Notes: generated by a model from the sequence alone, not told the origin. DNA of 64,000 nt from Solidesulfovibrio sp. (GCF_038562415.1 NZ_JBCFBA010000001.1:372001-436000), one strand, 5' to 3'; positions 8,364-16,939 are shown, counted from the first letter of the stretch. Numbers and translations are program-made.

Positions 8364-8804
8364 ATGCAATCGGCCTATCTGATCCTGGCCCTGGCCGCCG
8401 GCATGTTCATGCCCGTGCAGGCCGGCATCAACGCGAAGCTGGCCGGGGTGGTGGACGGCGCCATCGCGGCGGCCTTCGTGTCCTTTTTCGTGGGGACCCT
8501 GGCCCTGGGGCTGGTGCTGACCGCCCTGGGCCAGGGGGTGCCCCTGTCCCGGGCCGTGCCGGGCACACCGTGGTGGTACTGGGTCGGCGGTTCGCTGGGG
8601 GCGTTTTTCGTCACGGCCACGGTGATCCTGGCCCCGCGCATCGGCGCCGGGGCCATGATCGCCCTGACCCTGGCCGGCCAGATCGCCGCCTCCATGGCCC
8701 TGGACCACTTCGGCCTGCTGGGCTTTCCCCACATCCCCTTCGACGGCAAGCGCCTGGTGGGCAGCCTGTTGCTCGCGGCCGGGGTCTATCTCATCCGGTT
8801 CTAG
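8364..8804 (+). CDS. YdcZ-type (DUF606) DMT superfamily transporter half
   Basis: The 146-residue protein has five predicted membrane helices and the family signature MFMPVQAGINAKLAGVVDG near the start, then SFFVGTLALGL and FVTATVILAPRIGAGAMIALTLAGQ. Members are small drug/metabolite-type transporters, often acting as paired halves; no second half is adjacent. It lies 12 bases after yccF. Its last 14 bases overlap the 3' end of btaB, which runs the other way. Substrate unknown. Confidence 0.82.
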   Translation: MQSAYLILALAAGMFMPVQAGINAKLAGVVDGAIAAAFVSFFVGTLALGLVLTALGQGVPLSRAVPGTPWWYWVGGSLGAFFVTATVILAPRIGAGAMIALTLAGQIAASMALDHFGLLGFPHIPFDGKRLVGSLLLAAGVYLIRF

Positions 8805-9438
8805 GGGTGCCGCGGCGTCCCAGGAACAGGAAATACGTCCACAGCCCGCCGTAGGCCGGCCGGGTCTCGACGGCCGTCACGGCGAAGCGGCGGGTCAGCT
8901 CGGGCAGCAGCTGGTCGTCCAGGCGCACGTGGTTGACGCCCATCCAGGCCCGAAACCAGGCCCGGGGCGAATGGCGGAAATCGGCCACGGCGACGAGGCC
9001 CCCCGGGGCCAGGTGGCCGCGCGCCGCGTCGAGGGCCGCCTCGAAGCCGGGATTGAACATGGACAGGCTGTAGGAAAACACGATCAGGTCGGCCGAGGCC
9101 GGCTCGAAGCTCCCGGGCGCGTAGGCCTCGCACACGAGGTCCACCCGGCCGGCCTGCCCGGCCACGGCCCGCCTGGCCCGGTCGATCATCGGCCGGCACA
9201 GGTCGATGCCGGTCAGGCCGGCCCCGGGAAACACCCCGGCCAGACGGCGCAGGTTGCGCCCGGTGCCGCAGCCGACCTCGACCACGCGAAGGGCCGCGTC
9301 GTGGCGTGGCCCAAGCGCCTCGGCGGCCCGGCGCACGAGCCGGTCGCGGCCGAACAGGAAGCTCCAGCGCGTGGCGTCGTAGATGCGGGCATGCCACCGG
9401 TAATAACCGTGCAGGGCATCGGCGGGGCAGGCGTCCAT
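8791..9438 (-). CDS. btaB: Betaine lipid synthase methyltransferase component, BtaB-like
   Basis: The 215-residue class I SAM methyltransferase has motif I VVEVGCGTGRNLRRLAGVFP, then LTGIDLCRPMIDRARR and LAPGGLVAVADFRHSP. BtaB methylates the amino group of diacylglyceryl-homoserine three times to give the betaine lipid DGTS. The assignment rests mainly on the coupling to the BtaA-like gene: its ATG overlaps the btaA stop by one base (TGATG). Length fits BtaB. A generic methyltransferase cannot be excluded from sequence alone. Confidence 0.82.
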   Translation of the reverse strand: MDACPADALHGYYRWHARIYDATRWSFLFGRDRLVRRAAEALGPRHDAALRVVEVGCGTGRNLRRLAGVFPGAGLTGIDLCRPMIDRARRAVAGQAGRVDLVCEAYAPGSFEPASADLIVFSYSLSMFNPGFEAALDAARGHLAPGGLVAVADFRHSPRAWFRAWMGVNHVRLDDQLLPELTRRFAVTAVETRPAYGGLWTYFLFLGRRGTPRTG

Positions 9439-10601
9439 CAGGCCACCACCGCCAGGTGCTGGCTGCCGTAGGTGCCGACCCGGTCGGCGGCCAGCAGCGG
9501 CTCGGTCAGTTCCGGGAAAAAGCGCAGCTTTTCGCGCGCCCGGCCGGGCACGAAGGAGACGTCCAGGCCGGCGGTGCGCAGGAGGATCCTGGCCCCGGGC
9601 GCGGCGGCGGCCAGGATACGGTCCCATTCCTCGGCCAGGGCGGCCGGGGCGTGGCTGGCCAGCCAGTCCTGGTGGTCGAGCAGCACGAAATGGCTGTACG
9701 GTCCGGGGTGTTTGGCCAGAAAGCCGCTCAGGGTGTCGGTATGGCGGGAAAGCCGGCCCAGGCGGTCGCGCAGGACCGGAAAGTTGGCTTCCTTGAGGTA
9801 CTCGGGGCAGCACTGCCGCGTGTAGCGGCCGGTCAGGTAGACGCGCCAGAAATAGTTCTCGGCCAGGGGCGGGCCGGTGAAGACCTGCCGGACCTTGTCG
9901 CGCACATAGCCTTCCAGGCCCCCGGGATGGGACCGGCGAATGAGCGCGATCTGGGGCCGGGGCACGCCGAGCAGGGCCATGGTTTCGGGGCGCCCCACCA
10001 GCCAGCGGCTGAGGCGGTCCCAGAAGACCGGTTCGATCTCGCCAAAGACCCGGCGCTGCTCGTCGAGGTCGGTCGCGGCCAGCAATTCGGGGATCCGGCG
10101 CCGCAGGCCGGGCTTGACCGCGCTTATAAGCCGCGAGAAGGCGAAGGCCACCGCCCCGGACGCGCCGTGGTAGTAAAACGAGCGCGACAGGAAGCCGGCC
10201 TTGAAGTAGCCGATGTTGCGGTCCCAGAAATCCCGGGCATAGCCCGGCATCTTCCCCCGGATGCGGGCGTAGGTGGCGGCGCAGCCCGGGCCGCCGCCCT
10301 GGCCGAAAAAGGCGTAGAGCTCCTCGAAGGAGGCCGCCAGGAACAGCGCCCTTTTCAGCTCCAGCAGGGCGTTTTGCCGGAAGTTGACGTCCACGCAGGC
10401 GATGGCGGCCGGGCCGTCGAGGAGGTAGTCCAGGGCGTTGTCCCCGGCCGAGGTGATGCCCACCACCCGGGAGTCCGGCCCGAGCCCGAGCAGCCGCCGG
10501 TCCAGGCGGGGGTCTTCCCAGCAGGTGTTGTAGATGAGCCGGTTGCCGTGGACGAAGCGGAAAAAGGCGTCGTGGAGGCGGGAGCGCAGTGGTTTGGTCA
10601 T
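9438..10601 (-). CDS. btaA: S-adenosylmethionine:diacylglycerol 3-amino-3-carboxypropyltransferase, BtaA-like
   Basis: The 387-residue protein matches the BtaA (DUF3419) family: HGNRLIYNTCWEDPRLDRRL near the start, then a SAM-binding stretch RVVGITSAGDNALDYLL with ACVDVNFRQNALLELKRAL, and late motifs HFVLLDHQDWL and RILLRTAGLD. The enzyme moves the aminocarboxypropyl group of SAM to diacylglycerol, the first step to the phosphorus-free betaine lipid DGTS. The start at 10601 is chosen by homology pattern; a longer frame back to 10802 lacks family character and no strong ribosome-binding site is visible. In several bacteria this pair is induced by phosphate starvation. Confidence 0.9.
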   Translation of the reverse strand: MTKPLRSRLHDAFFRFVHGNRLIYNTCWEDPRLDRRLLGLGPDSRVVGITSAGDNALDYLLDGPAAIACVDVNFRQNALLELKRALFLAASFEELYAFFGQGGGPGCAATYARIRGKMPGYARDFWDRNIGYFKAGFLSRSFYYHGASGAVAFAFSRLISAVKPGLRRRIPELLAATDLDEQRRVFGEIEPVFWDRLSRWLVGRPETMALLGVPRPQIALIRRSHPGGLEGYVRDKVRQVFTGPPLAENYFWRVYLTGRYTRQCCPEYLKEANFPVLRDRLGRLSRHTDTLSGFLAKHPGPYSHFVLLDHQDWLASHAPAALAEEWDRILAAAAPGARILLRTAGLDVSFVPGRAREKLRFFPELTEPLLAADRVGTYGSQHLAVVA

Positions 10602-10923
10602 GTGGTGGTGCCGGTCGGCGGGATGGAAGGTGGTTGTTGCCCGGGGTAAATACCCAAAACCGGACCGGGGCGGGCGACGAACGGGTGACGGGACGCCGAC
10701 AATCCGGCCGCCGGGCCGTGGCGGGCGGTCGGCGACGCGCGTCCACGCTTTTGGGTCCAAGGCGTGCTTTCGGCTACATTTCTGTCGTCCGCACCCGTAC
10801 AATTTTGTCCGCCCCTTCGACGAGGCGCCTAGAAATCCAGAAAATACGCCATGCTAGGCCATGGCACGTTCCTTGTATAATCCCGCTGACCCCGACAACT
10901 GGTGACCGGGGAAAGGAGCGTGC
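10602..10923. other. Divergent btaA/nifE intergenic region (322 bases)
   Basis: This gap holds the promoter regions of two divergent operons. On the plus strand the sigma-54 element for nifE lies at 10862-10877. On the minus strand, GTC trinucleotides recur with an 11-base period at 10676, 10687 and 10698, which could be a degenerate Pho-box array for btaA, and a TATTTA lies at 10652-10647. A 6-bp inverted repeat (GCCTAG at 10828-10833, CTAGGC at 10854-10859) sits just upstream of the sigma-54 element. No convincing TGT-N10-ACA NifA site was found. Confidence 0.5.
10862..10877 (+). promoter_or_regulatory. Sigma-54 promoter of nifENB
   Basis: TGGCACG-TTCC-TTGTA matches the -24/-12 consensus TGGCACG-N4-TTGCA with correct GG-to-GC spacing and one departure (T for C in the -12 dinucleotide). 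It lies about 45 bases upstream of the nifE start, and sigma-54 control is usual for nif operons. A perfect TATAAT (10876-10881) overlaps it but has no matching -35. Confidence 0.75.
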
Positions 10924-12330
10924 ATGGAAGAGGCCATTTTCGAGGAACGGCGGGATCAGATCCACCGCACGGGCGAAGGGCCCTTTGCGCTGGCCTGCAA
11001 CCGCGACAGCCTGGCCGGGGCGGTGTCCCAGCGGGCCTGCGTGTTCTGCGGCTCGCGCGTGGTGCTCTACCCCATCGCCGACGCCCTGCACCTGGTGCAC
11101 GGCCCCATCGGCTGCGCCGTGTACACCTGGGACATCCGAGGGGCGCTGTCCTCGGGGCCGCAGCTGCACCGCTTGAGCTTTTCCACCGACCTCCAGGAAA
11201 AGGACGTGATCTTCGGCGGCGAGAAAAAACTCAAGGCCGCCCTGCTCGAACTCATCGCCCGTTACAAGCCCAACGCGGCCTTCGTCTACGCCACCTGCAT
11301 CGTGGGCATCATCGGCGACGACGTGGGCGCCGTGTGCCGCGACGTGGCTGCCACCACCGGCATCCCGGTCATCCCGGTCCAGTCCGAGGGGTTCAAGGGC
11401 AACAAGCGCGAAGGCTACGCCGCCGCCTGCAAGGCCATGTTCCGGCTCGCCGGCACGGGCGACACGGCCGGCATCAGCCCCGTGTCCGTCAACATCCTCG
11501 GCGACTTCAACCTGGCCGGGGAAATCTGGATCATCCGCGAATACTTCCGCAGGATGGGCGTGGAGGTGGTGGCCAACATCACCGGCGACGGCCGGGTCGC
11601 CGACATCCAGCGCTGCCACGGCGCGGCCCTCAACGTCGTGCAGTGCTCCGGGTCCACCATGGAGCTGGCCCAGATGATGCAAGAGCGCTTCGGCACGCCG
11701 TTTCTGCGCGTGTCCTACCTCGGCATCGAGGACATGGCCGATTCGCTCTACGCCGTGGCCGACCACTTCAAGGACCGCGACCCGGGCATCGTCGAACGCA
11801 CGCAGGATCTGGTGCGCGAGGAGCTGGCCAATCTCCTGCCCAAGCTCAAGCAGTACCGCAAGGACCTGGAAGGCAAGAAGGTGGCCGTGTACGTCGGCGG
11901 CGCGTTCAAGGCCTTTTCGCTGATCAAGGCCTTCCGCCACCTGGGCATGAAGGTGGTGCTGGTCGGCTCCCAGACCGGCACCAAGGAAGACTACGAGGAA
12001 CTGGCCGCCATCTGCGATCCCGGCACGGTCATCGTGGACGACTCCAATCCCCTCGAACTCTCGAAGTACGTCAAGGAACTCGACGTGGACCTGTTCGTCG
12101 GCGGCGTCAAGGAACGGCCCATCGCCCACAAGCTCGGCGTGGGGTTTTGCGACCACAACCACGAACGCAAGGAAGCCCTGGAAGGCTTCGTCGGCATGCT
12201 CAATTTCGCCAAGGAAGTCCACGCCTCGGCCACGAGCCCCATCTGGCGCTTCGTGCCCCGGCGCGAGGCCATGGCCAAGGCCAACGCAACAACCGTCGCC
12301 AGGCGCGCCGCCGGCGGAGAAGGCTTATGA
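10924..12330 (+). CDS. nifE: Nitrogenase iron-molybdenum cofactor biosynthesis scaffold NifE
   Basis: The 468-residue protein is the NifE subunit of the NifEN scaffold, on which the NifB cofactor precursor is matured before transfer to NifDK. It shows the oxidoreductase/nitrogenase component 1 pattern with cluster cysteines in RACVFCGSRV (Cys 39 and 42), HGPIGCAVYTWDIRG (Cys 64) and YATCIVGIIGDDV (Cys 125), plus VQSEGFKGNKREGY. Length is normal. An AGGAG site precedes ATG 10924. Its stop overlaps the nifN start by four bases. NifH, NifD and NifK are not in the window, so the structural genes must be elsewhere. Confidence 0.95.
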   Translation: MEEAIFEERRDQIHRTGEGPFALACNRDSLAGAVSQRACVFCGSRVVLYPIADALHLVHGPIGCAVYTWDIRGALSSGPQLHRLSFSTDLQEKDVIFGGEKKLKAALLELIARYKPNAAFVYATCIVGIIGDDVGAVCRDVAATTGIPVIPVQSEGFKGNKREGYAAACKAMFRLAGTGDTAGISPVSVNILGDFNLAGEIWIIREYFRRMGVEVVANITGDGRVADIQRCHGAALNVVQCSGSTMELAQMMQERFGTPFLRVSYLGIEDMADSLYAVADHFKDRDPGIVERTQDLVREELANLLPKLKQYRKDLEGKKVAVYVGGAFKAFSLIKAFRHLGMKVVLVGSQTGTKEDYEELAAICDPGTVIVDDSNPLELSKYVKELDVDLFVGGVKERPIAHKLGVGFCDHNHERKEALEGFVGMLNFAKEVHASATSPIWRFVPRREAMAKANATTVARRAAGGEGL

Positions 12331-13682
12331 GCGACTCCCCCTACGTTTCCACCACCAACGCCTGCAAGCTGTGCACGCCCTTGGGCGCCGCCCTGGCCTT
12401 CCGGGGCGTGGAAGGGGCCATCCCCTTCCTGCACGGTTCCCAGGGCTGCGCCACCTACATGCGCCGCTACATCATCAGCCACTTCCGCGAACCCATGGAC
12501 ATCGCCTCCTCGGCGCTGGGCGAGAAGCAGGCCGTCTTCGGCGGCGGGCCCAACCTCAAAAAGGGCATTTTAAACGTCATGTCCAAATACGGGGCCACGG
12601 TGGTCGGCGTGGCCTCCACCTGCCTCACCGAAACCATCGGCGACGACGTGCCCCGGCTTCTGGCCGAATTCCGCAAGGAGTTCGCCGACCTGCCCTTGCC
12701 GGAAATCGTGAGCGTGTCCACGCCCAGCTACTCCGGCACCCACATGGAGGGCTGGCACGCGGCCACGGCGGCGCTCGCTTCCCAGCTCGTGCGCGAAAAG
12801 CTGCCCGCCGAGCGGCGCATAAACCTCCTGCCGGGCTTCGTCTCGCCGGCCGACCTGCGCTATTTCAAGGAAATCCTGGCCGATTACGGCGTTTCGGCCA
12901 CGGTGTTGCCCGACATCTCCGAGACCATGGACCGGCCGGCCCTGCTCGATTACGAAAAGCTGCCCGCCGGCGGCACCAAGCTCGCCGACATCCGGGCCAT
13001 GTCCGCGGCCCTGGGCACCATCGCATGCGGCCGGGCCGAGCACACGGCCGAAAGCGCCGGAGCCAACCTGGAACGCCGCTTCGGCGTGAAAAACATCCGC
13101 GTCGGCATCCCCATCGGCATTCGGGAGACGGACGCCTTCTTCGACGCCCTGGAGGAACTCTCCGGCAGCCCCATGCCGGAGAAATACGCCAGCGAGCGCG
13201 GCAAGCTCGTGGACGCCTACGTCGACGGCCACAAGTACCTGGCCGGCAAACGGGCCATCGTCTACGGCGAGGAGGACATGGTCATCGCCATGGTGGCGTT
13301 TCTGGCCGAGATCGGCGTCAAGCCCATCCTGGCGGCAACCGGCGCCAAGTGCCGCAACTTCAAGCAGGCCCTGGCCGAGGTGACGGCCGACCTGCTGCCC
13401 GAGCCGCCCGAGGCCCGCGAGGGCGTGGACTTCCACGACATCGCCGAACAGGCCTCCGAGCTCGCCCCCGACCTCCTGGTCGGCCACAGCAAGGGCTACC
13501 GCTACGCCAAGGACATGGGCGTGCCGCTCGTGCGGGTGGGCTTTCCCATCCACGACCGCTTCGGCGGCCAGCGGCTGCTCCACGTGGGCTACCGCGGCAC
13601 CCAGGCGCTTTTCGACCTCCTGGTCAACACCATCCTCGAACGCAAGCAGGAAGACAGCGCCGTCGGGTACGGCTATCTCTAG
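12327..13682 (+). CDS. nifN: Nitrogenase iron-molybdenum cofactor biosynthesis scaffold NifN
   Basis: The 451-residue protein begins with the NifN signature NACKLCTPLGAALAFRGVEG and FLHGSQGCATYMRRYI, followed by VASTCLTETIGDDVPRL and a C-terminal half with HSKGYRYAKDMGVPLVRVGFP. It is the beta-like partner of NifE in the heterotetrameric cofactor scaffold. ATG 12327 overlaps the nifE stop (ATGA), which favours equimolar translation. Length is close to family norms. NifK is excluded by the short N-terminus and the pairing with NifE and NifB. Confidence 0.93.
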   Translation: MSDSPYVSTTNACKLCTPLGAALAFRGVEGAIPFLHGSQGCATYMRRYIISHFREPMDIASSALGEKQAVFGGGPNLKKGILNVMSKYGATVVGVASTCLTETIGDDVPRLLAEFRKEFADLPLPEIVSVSTPSYSGTHMEGWHAATAALASQLVREKLPAERRINLLPGFVSPADLRYFKEILADYGVSATVLPDISETMDRPALLDYEKLPAGGTKLADIRAMSAALGTIACGRAEHTAESAGANLERRFGVKNIRVGIPIGIRETDAFFDALEELSGSPMPEKYASERGKLVDAYVDGHKYLAGKRAIVYGEEDMVIAMVAFLAEIGVKPILAATGAKCRNFKQALAEVTADLLPEPPEAREGVDFHDIAEQASELAPDLLVGHSKGYRYAKDMGVPLVRVGFPIHDRFGGQRLLHVGYRGTQALFDLLVNTILERKQEDSAVGYGYL

Positions 13683-13694
13683 AAGGAGCGCGCC

Positions 13695-14975
13695 ATGACC
13701 ACCGCCAAGGACCTCTCCAAGCACCCCTGTTTCAACCGCGAATCCGCCGGCTCCTGCGGCCGCGTCCACCTGCCGGTGGCCCCCAAGTGCAACATCATGT
13801 GCAACTTCTGCAATCGCAAGTACGATTGCGTGAGCGAATCGCGCCCGGGCGTGACCAGCGCCGTGCTCTCCCCCGGGCAGGCCGTGCTGTACATGGAAAA
13901 GGTCCTGGAAAAGGAGCCCCGCATCACGGTGGTCGGCATCGCCGGCCCGGGCGACCCCATGGCCAATCCCGAGGCCATGGAAACCGTGCGCCTGCTCAAG
14001 GACAAGTATCCGCAAATGCTTTTCTGCCTGTCCACCAACGGCCTGGCCCTGCCCAAACACGCCGCCGAACTGGCCGAACTGGGCGTCACCCACGTGACCG
14101 TGACCGTCAACGCCGTGGACCCGAAAATCGGGGCCAGGATCTACGCCTGGGCCCGGGACGGCAAGGTCATCCTGCGCGGCGAGGCCGCGGCCAGGCTGCT
14201 GCTCGAACGCCAGCTCGAAGGCATCCGCATCCTCAAAGAGCAGGGTGTGATCGTCAAATCCAACACCATCGTCATCCCGGGCGTCAACGACCACCATGTC
14301 CTGGAGGTTTCCCGGAAGCTCTCGGAACTGGGCGTGGACATCCAAAACATCATGCCGATCTTTCCGGTGGCCGAGACGCCCTTTGCCGACGTGCCGGCGC
14401 CATCGGCGGACATGATCAAGGACTTGCGGGAAAAGGCCGGGGCGCTCGTGCCGCAGATGAGCCATTGCAAGCGCTGCCGGGCCGACGCCGTGGGGCTTTT
14501 GTGCAACGACCGCTCGGGTGAGCTCTCGCCGCTGCTGGGCGAATGCGCCCGCACCGCGCCCGGGGCGGACCTGGACAAGCGCCCGTACGTGGCCGTGGCC
14601 ACCCGAGAGGGCATGCTCGTCAACATGCACCTGGGCGAGGCCCACAAGTTCCAGATCTGGAAGCGGGAAGACATCGGCTTTGCCTATGTCGAGGACCGCT
14701 GGGCGCCCGACCCGGGCGCCGGGCCCAGGCGCTGGGAGGAGCTGGCCAAGGTGCTCTTCGATTGCCGGGCCGTGCTGGTGGCCGCTTATGGCGAGACGCC
14801 GCGCAAGGTGCTCACGGCCCACGGCGTGCTGCCCTACGAATGTTCGGGCTTTCTGGAGGCGGCCCTGGCCGAGGTCTACGGCGCGGGCGACCTGTCGCTT
14901 TTGAAAAGCCGCAAGAAGGGCCTGGGCAAGGCCTGCTGCGGCGGCGCCGGCGGCGGCGAGGGCTGCGGCGGCTGA
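13695..14975 (+). CDS. nifB: Nitrogenase cofactor biosynthesis radical SAM protein NifB with NifX-like C-terminal domain
   Basis: The 426-residue protein has the radical SAM motif CNIMCNFC (Cys 32, 36, 39) within HLPVAPKCNIMCNFCNRKYD, then GIAGPGDPMANPEA and MSHCKRCRADAVGLL. NifB fuses two Fe4S4 clusters with a carbide and an extra sulfur into the NifB cofactor, the precursor for all nitrogenase cofactors. From about residue 300 it carries a NifX/dinitrogenase-accessory domain (VAVATREGMLVNMHLGEAH), a common fusion. The C-terminus has an unusual Cys/Gly tail (ACCGGAGGGEGCGG). An AGGAG precedes the ATG, 12 bases after nifN. Confidence 0.96.
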   Translation: MTTAKDLSKHPCFNRESAGSCGRVHLPVAPKCNIMCNFCNRKYDCVSESRPGVTSAVLSPGQAVLYMEKVLEKEPRITVVGIAGPGDPMANPEAMETVRLLKDKYPQMLFCLSTNGLALPKHAAELAELGVTHVTVTVNAVDPKIGARIYAWARDGKVILRGEAAARLLLERQLEGIRILKEQGVIVKSNTIVIPGVNDHHVLEVSRKLSELGVDIQNIMPIFPVAETPFADVPAPSADMIKDLREKAGALVPQMSHCKRCRADAVGLLCNDRSGELSPLLGECARTAPGADLDKRPYVAVATREGMLVNMHLGEAHKFQIWKREDIGFAYVEDRWAPDPGAGPRRWEELAKVLFDCRAVLVAAYGETPRKVLTAHGVLPYECSGFLEAALAEVYGAGDLSLLKSRKKGLGKACCGGAGGGEGCGG

Positions 14976-15004
14976 GGCCCACGGGCCGCCGCGAAGAAGA
15001 CAAG

Positions 15005-15052
15005 GCCCGTTGCACGCCCCGCGACTTGCGCCCGGGCAGGCAACGGGCTTTT
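15005..15052 (+). terminator. Terminator after nifB
   Basis: A nine-base-pair stem (GCCCGTTGC at 15005-15013, GCAACGGGC at 15040-15048) with a 26-base loop is followed by TTTT, 30 bases after the nifB stop. The loop is long, so efficiency is uncertain. Confidence 0.6.
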
Positions 15053-15206
15053 GACTCTTTGGCCGCTTCCATGTAATTTCCCGGCCAATGCTTCGCGGTC
15101 CGTGACCGCAACCCGGCGCGGGCCGCCTCCACCGTTACGCGCCTGGTCGGGTGCAACCCCAACCCTTCGCGCCACGCTCGTGCCTGGTGGCCGCCGAAAC
15201 GCCACC

Positions 15207-16058
15207 ATGCCTCACACACCCAACGCCAACGCGGACGCCCACGGCGCGTTGCCGCCCTCGCCGCTTCCGGATATGGACGCCTGCCGCATCCTCGGCGTCT
15301 ATTCCATGTCCCGGCGGACCCGGACGGGGCAGGGAACAACCAGCCAAGGCCATGACCAGAAGACCTATTGGTTCGTGCGCCGCAGCCCCGAGGGCGAGTA
15401 CTTCGTCCAGGCGCTCAACGCCAATTCCATTCCCTCCGGGCCGGTCACCCCCGTGCCCAAGGGCGCATTCCTGGCCGAGTACCAGCCGGAATCGGGCTAT
15501 TACGAGAAGCGCTGCCTGCCCTACATCGAATCCCTCAAAAAAAAGATCGCCCAGGCCGACCGGCACCTGGCCGAAGGCGACCTGGACGCCGCGGAAAAGG
15601 AATTTTTAAAGGCCCTGCTCCTCGACGAAAAACACCCCAAGGCCAATATCGCCCTGGGCGACATCGCGCTGCGGCAAGGCAACGGGAAAAAGCTCGCCGC
15701 CGCCCTGCGCCGCATTTTCGACATCGACACCCTGTTCCTGGAGCAGGAGCGCCACCTGTTCAACGAATTCGCCATCAGCCTGCGCAAGGACAAGAAGTTC
15801 GCCGAGGCCGTGGCCTTTTACGCAAAGGCCCTTGAACGCAACGATGCCGACGAACACCTCCATTTCAACATCGCCCGGGCCATGGCCGAATCGGGCGACG
15901 CGGCCGGGGCCATGGGCCAGTTGGAAAAAGCGCTGGCGCTTCGCCCGGATTTCTCCCAGGCCCAAAGCTTCCTGGCCCATCTGCGCGCCGGCGTGCCGCC
16001 GGACGAGGCCGACCTGCCGTTGCCGGACATCACGGCCCTGGGTGAGATCCCCTCATGA
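15207..16058 (+). CDS. Tetratricopeptide-repeat protein
   Basis: The protein (283 residues from ATG 15207) has a basic N-terminal segment SMSRRTRTGQGTTSQGHDQK, a conserved-looking middle YWFVRRSPEGEYFVQALN, and from about residue 115 a run of TPR-like helices (ADRHLAEGDLDAAEKEFLKA, FAEAVAFYAKALERND, AAGAMGQLEKALALRPDF). TPRs mediate protein contacts; no enzyme domain is seen. The start is uncertain: in-frame ATG codons at 15273 and 15306 are alternatives and none has a clear ribosome-binding site. Its stop overlaps the PilZ gene start by four bases, implying a joint role. Confidence 0.75.
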   Translation: MPHTPNANADAHGALPPSPLPDMDACRILGVYSMSRRTRTGQGTTSQGHDQKTYWFVRRSPEGEYFVQALNANSIPSGPVTPVPKGAFLAEYQPESGYYEKRCLPYIESLKKKIAQADRHLAEGDLDAAEKEFLKALLLDEKHPKANIALGDIALRQGNGKKLAAALRRIFDIDTLFLEQERHLFNEFAISLRKDKKFAEAVAFYAKALERNDADEHLHFNIARAMAESGDAAGAMGQLEKALALRPDFSQAQSFLAHLRAGVPPDEADLPLPDITALGEIPS

Positions 16059-16705
16059 GCGCCCTCCTCGATACCCTGGACTGCCCGCCCGGCACCCGGA
16101 TGCTCCTCGAAGTGGCCGGGCTGGAGGACAAGCTGACCACCCACTGCGTGGGCCACGCCCGGGGCCGTTTCGTCATCGCCCAGATGCCGCATCTGCCCGA
16201 AACCGGCCGCGAGGCGCTCTACCAGCTCCTGTACCCCGACGCGGCGGTCATCGCCCGCTACCTGCGCGAGGGCACGGTGGTGGGTTTTTCGGCCCGGGTC
16301 ATCAAATGGATTCAGGTGCCTTTTCCCCTGATCTTCCTTACCTATCCTGGCAGGCTGGAATCCCACGACCTGCGCCGCCACCGGCGGGTGCACTGCTGCC
16401 TTCCCGGCCGGGCCACCTTCGGCGGGAGCGCCCTGGCCGGCATGCTGCTGGACTTGAGCCTGTCGGGCTGCCAGTTCTCGGCGGTCCTCGACGAGGCCCC
16501 GCCGCCGGTGCGCATCGACGACACGGCACGCCTGTCCTGCGAGCTGTTCGGCGCCGACGAGGCGGCGGGCCTGGACTGCCTGGTCATGCGCGTGGCCTCG
16601 TCCGGCCGCCGCCTGGAGGTCGGACTCAAATTCCGCGACCTGCCCCCGGCCGCCCGGGACGCCCTGGACGCCTACCTGCACGCCGCCCTGTCCGTGCTCG
16701 GCTGA
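16055..16705 (+). CDS. PilZ domain protein, predicted c-di-GMP effector
   Basis: The 216-residue protein has an N-terminal YcgR-like beta domain (residues 15-105) and a C-terminal PilZ domain with both c-di-GMP binding motifs: RRHRR (RxxxR) in HDLRRHRRVHCCLP and DLSLSGCQ (DxSxxG). It should bind cyclic di-GMP in the cytoplasm and pass the signal to a motility or envelope target. Translational coupling to the TPR gene suggests the TPR protein is a partner. Length matches two-domain YcgR-type proteins. Confidence 0.87.
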   Translation: MSALLDTLDCPPGTRMLLEVAGLEDKLTTHCVGHARGRFVIAQMPHLPETGREALYQLLYPDAAVIARYLREGTVVGFSARVIKWIQVPFPLIFLTYPGRLESHDLRRHRRVHCCLPGRATFGGSALAGMLLDLSLSGCQFSAVLDEAPPPVRIDDTARLSCELFGADEAAGLDCLVMRVASSGRRLEVGLKFRDLPPAARDALDAYLHAALSVLG

Positions 16706-16794
16706 CCCGACCACCCGACAGGCCCCGGCGCCTTTCCGACACAACGTTTTCGGTGGCGCATTGCAACGCCCGGGGCCGGGAATGGATCGCGCCA

Positions 16795-16824
16795 GTGGCA
16801 CGTGACCAGTAAAAACCGTGATAC
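16795..16824 (+). promoter_or_regulatory. TunR-type operator upstream of modB
   Basis: GTGGCACG-N14-CGTGATAC forms an imperfect inverted repeat (6 of 8 positions) whose right half is identical to that of the tunR-proximal site at 58057-58086, with the same 14-base spacing. A -10-like TATACA starts three bases downstream (16827-16832), so binding here would overlap the modB promoter. Assignment to TunR is inference. Confidence 0.65.
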
Positions 16825-16939
16825 TCTATACATGCCGGCAACCTTTCCGTATCCTTACGGCAGTCTGGATTGACGCGGCCTGCCACGACCCGTGTGTCCC
16901 AATCCTCCACGCGCCCTATGGCCATGAGAGAAGACGCCC

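Noticed and set aside
10783-10801. NifA-type upstream activator sequence
   Set aside because: TGT and ACA are 13 bases apart, not 10 or 11, and no better pair exists between 10602 and 10862.
10876-10881. Sigma-70 promoter from the perfect TATAAT before nifE
   Set aside because: There is no -35-like hexamer at 16-18 bases; the overlapping sigma-54 element explains the site better.
10902-13682. A 926-residue frame that would fuse an extra region to nifN
   Set aside because: Its first half is the shadow of nifE in another frame; NifN starts at 12327 with its own signature.
16825-16939. Molybdenum cofactor riboswitch in the modB leader
   Set aside because: Only a short CCGTA/TACGG hairpin is visible; the multi-stem Moco RNA layout was not found.
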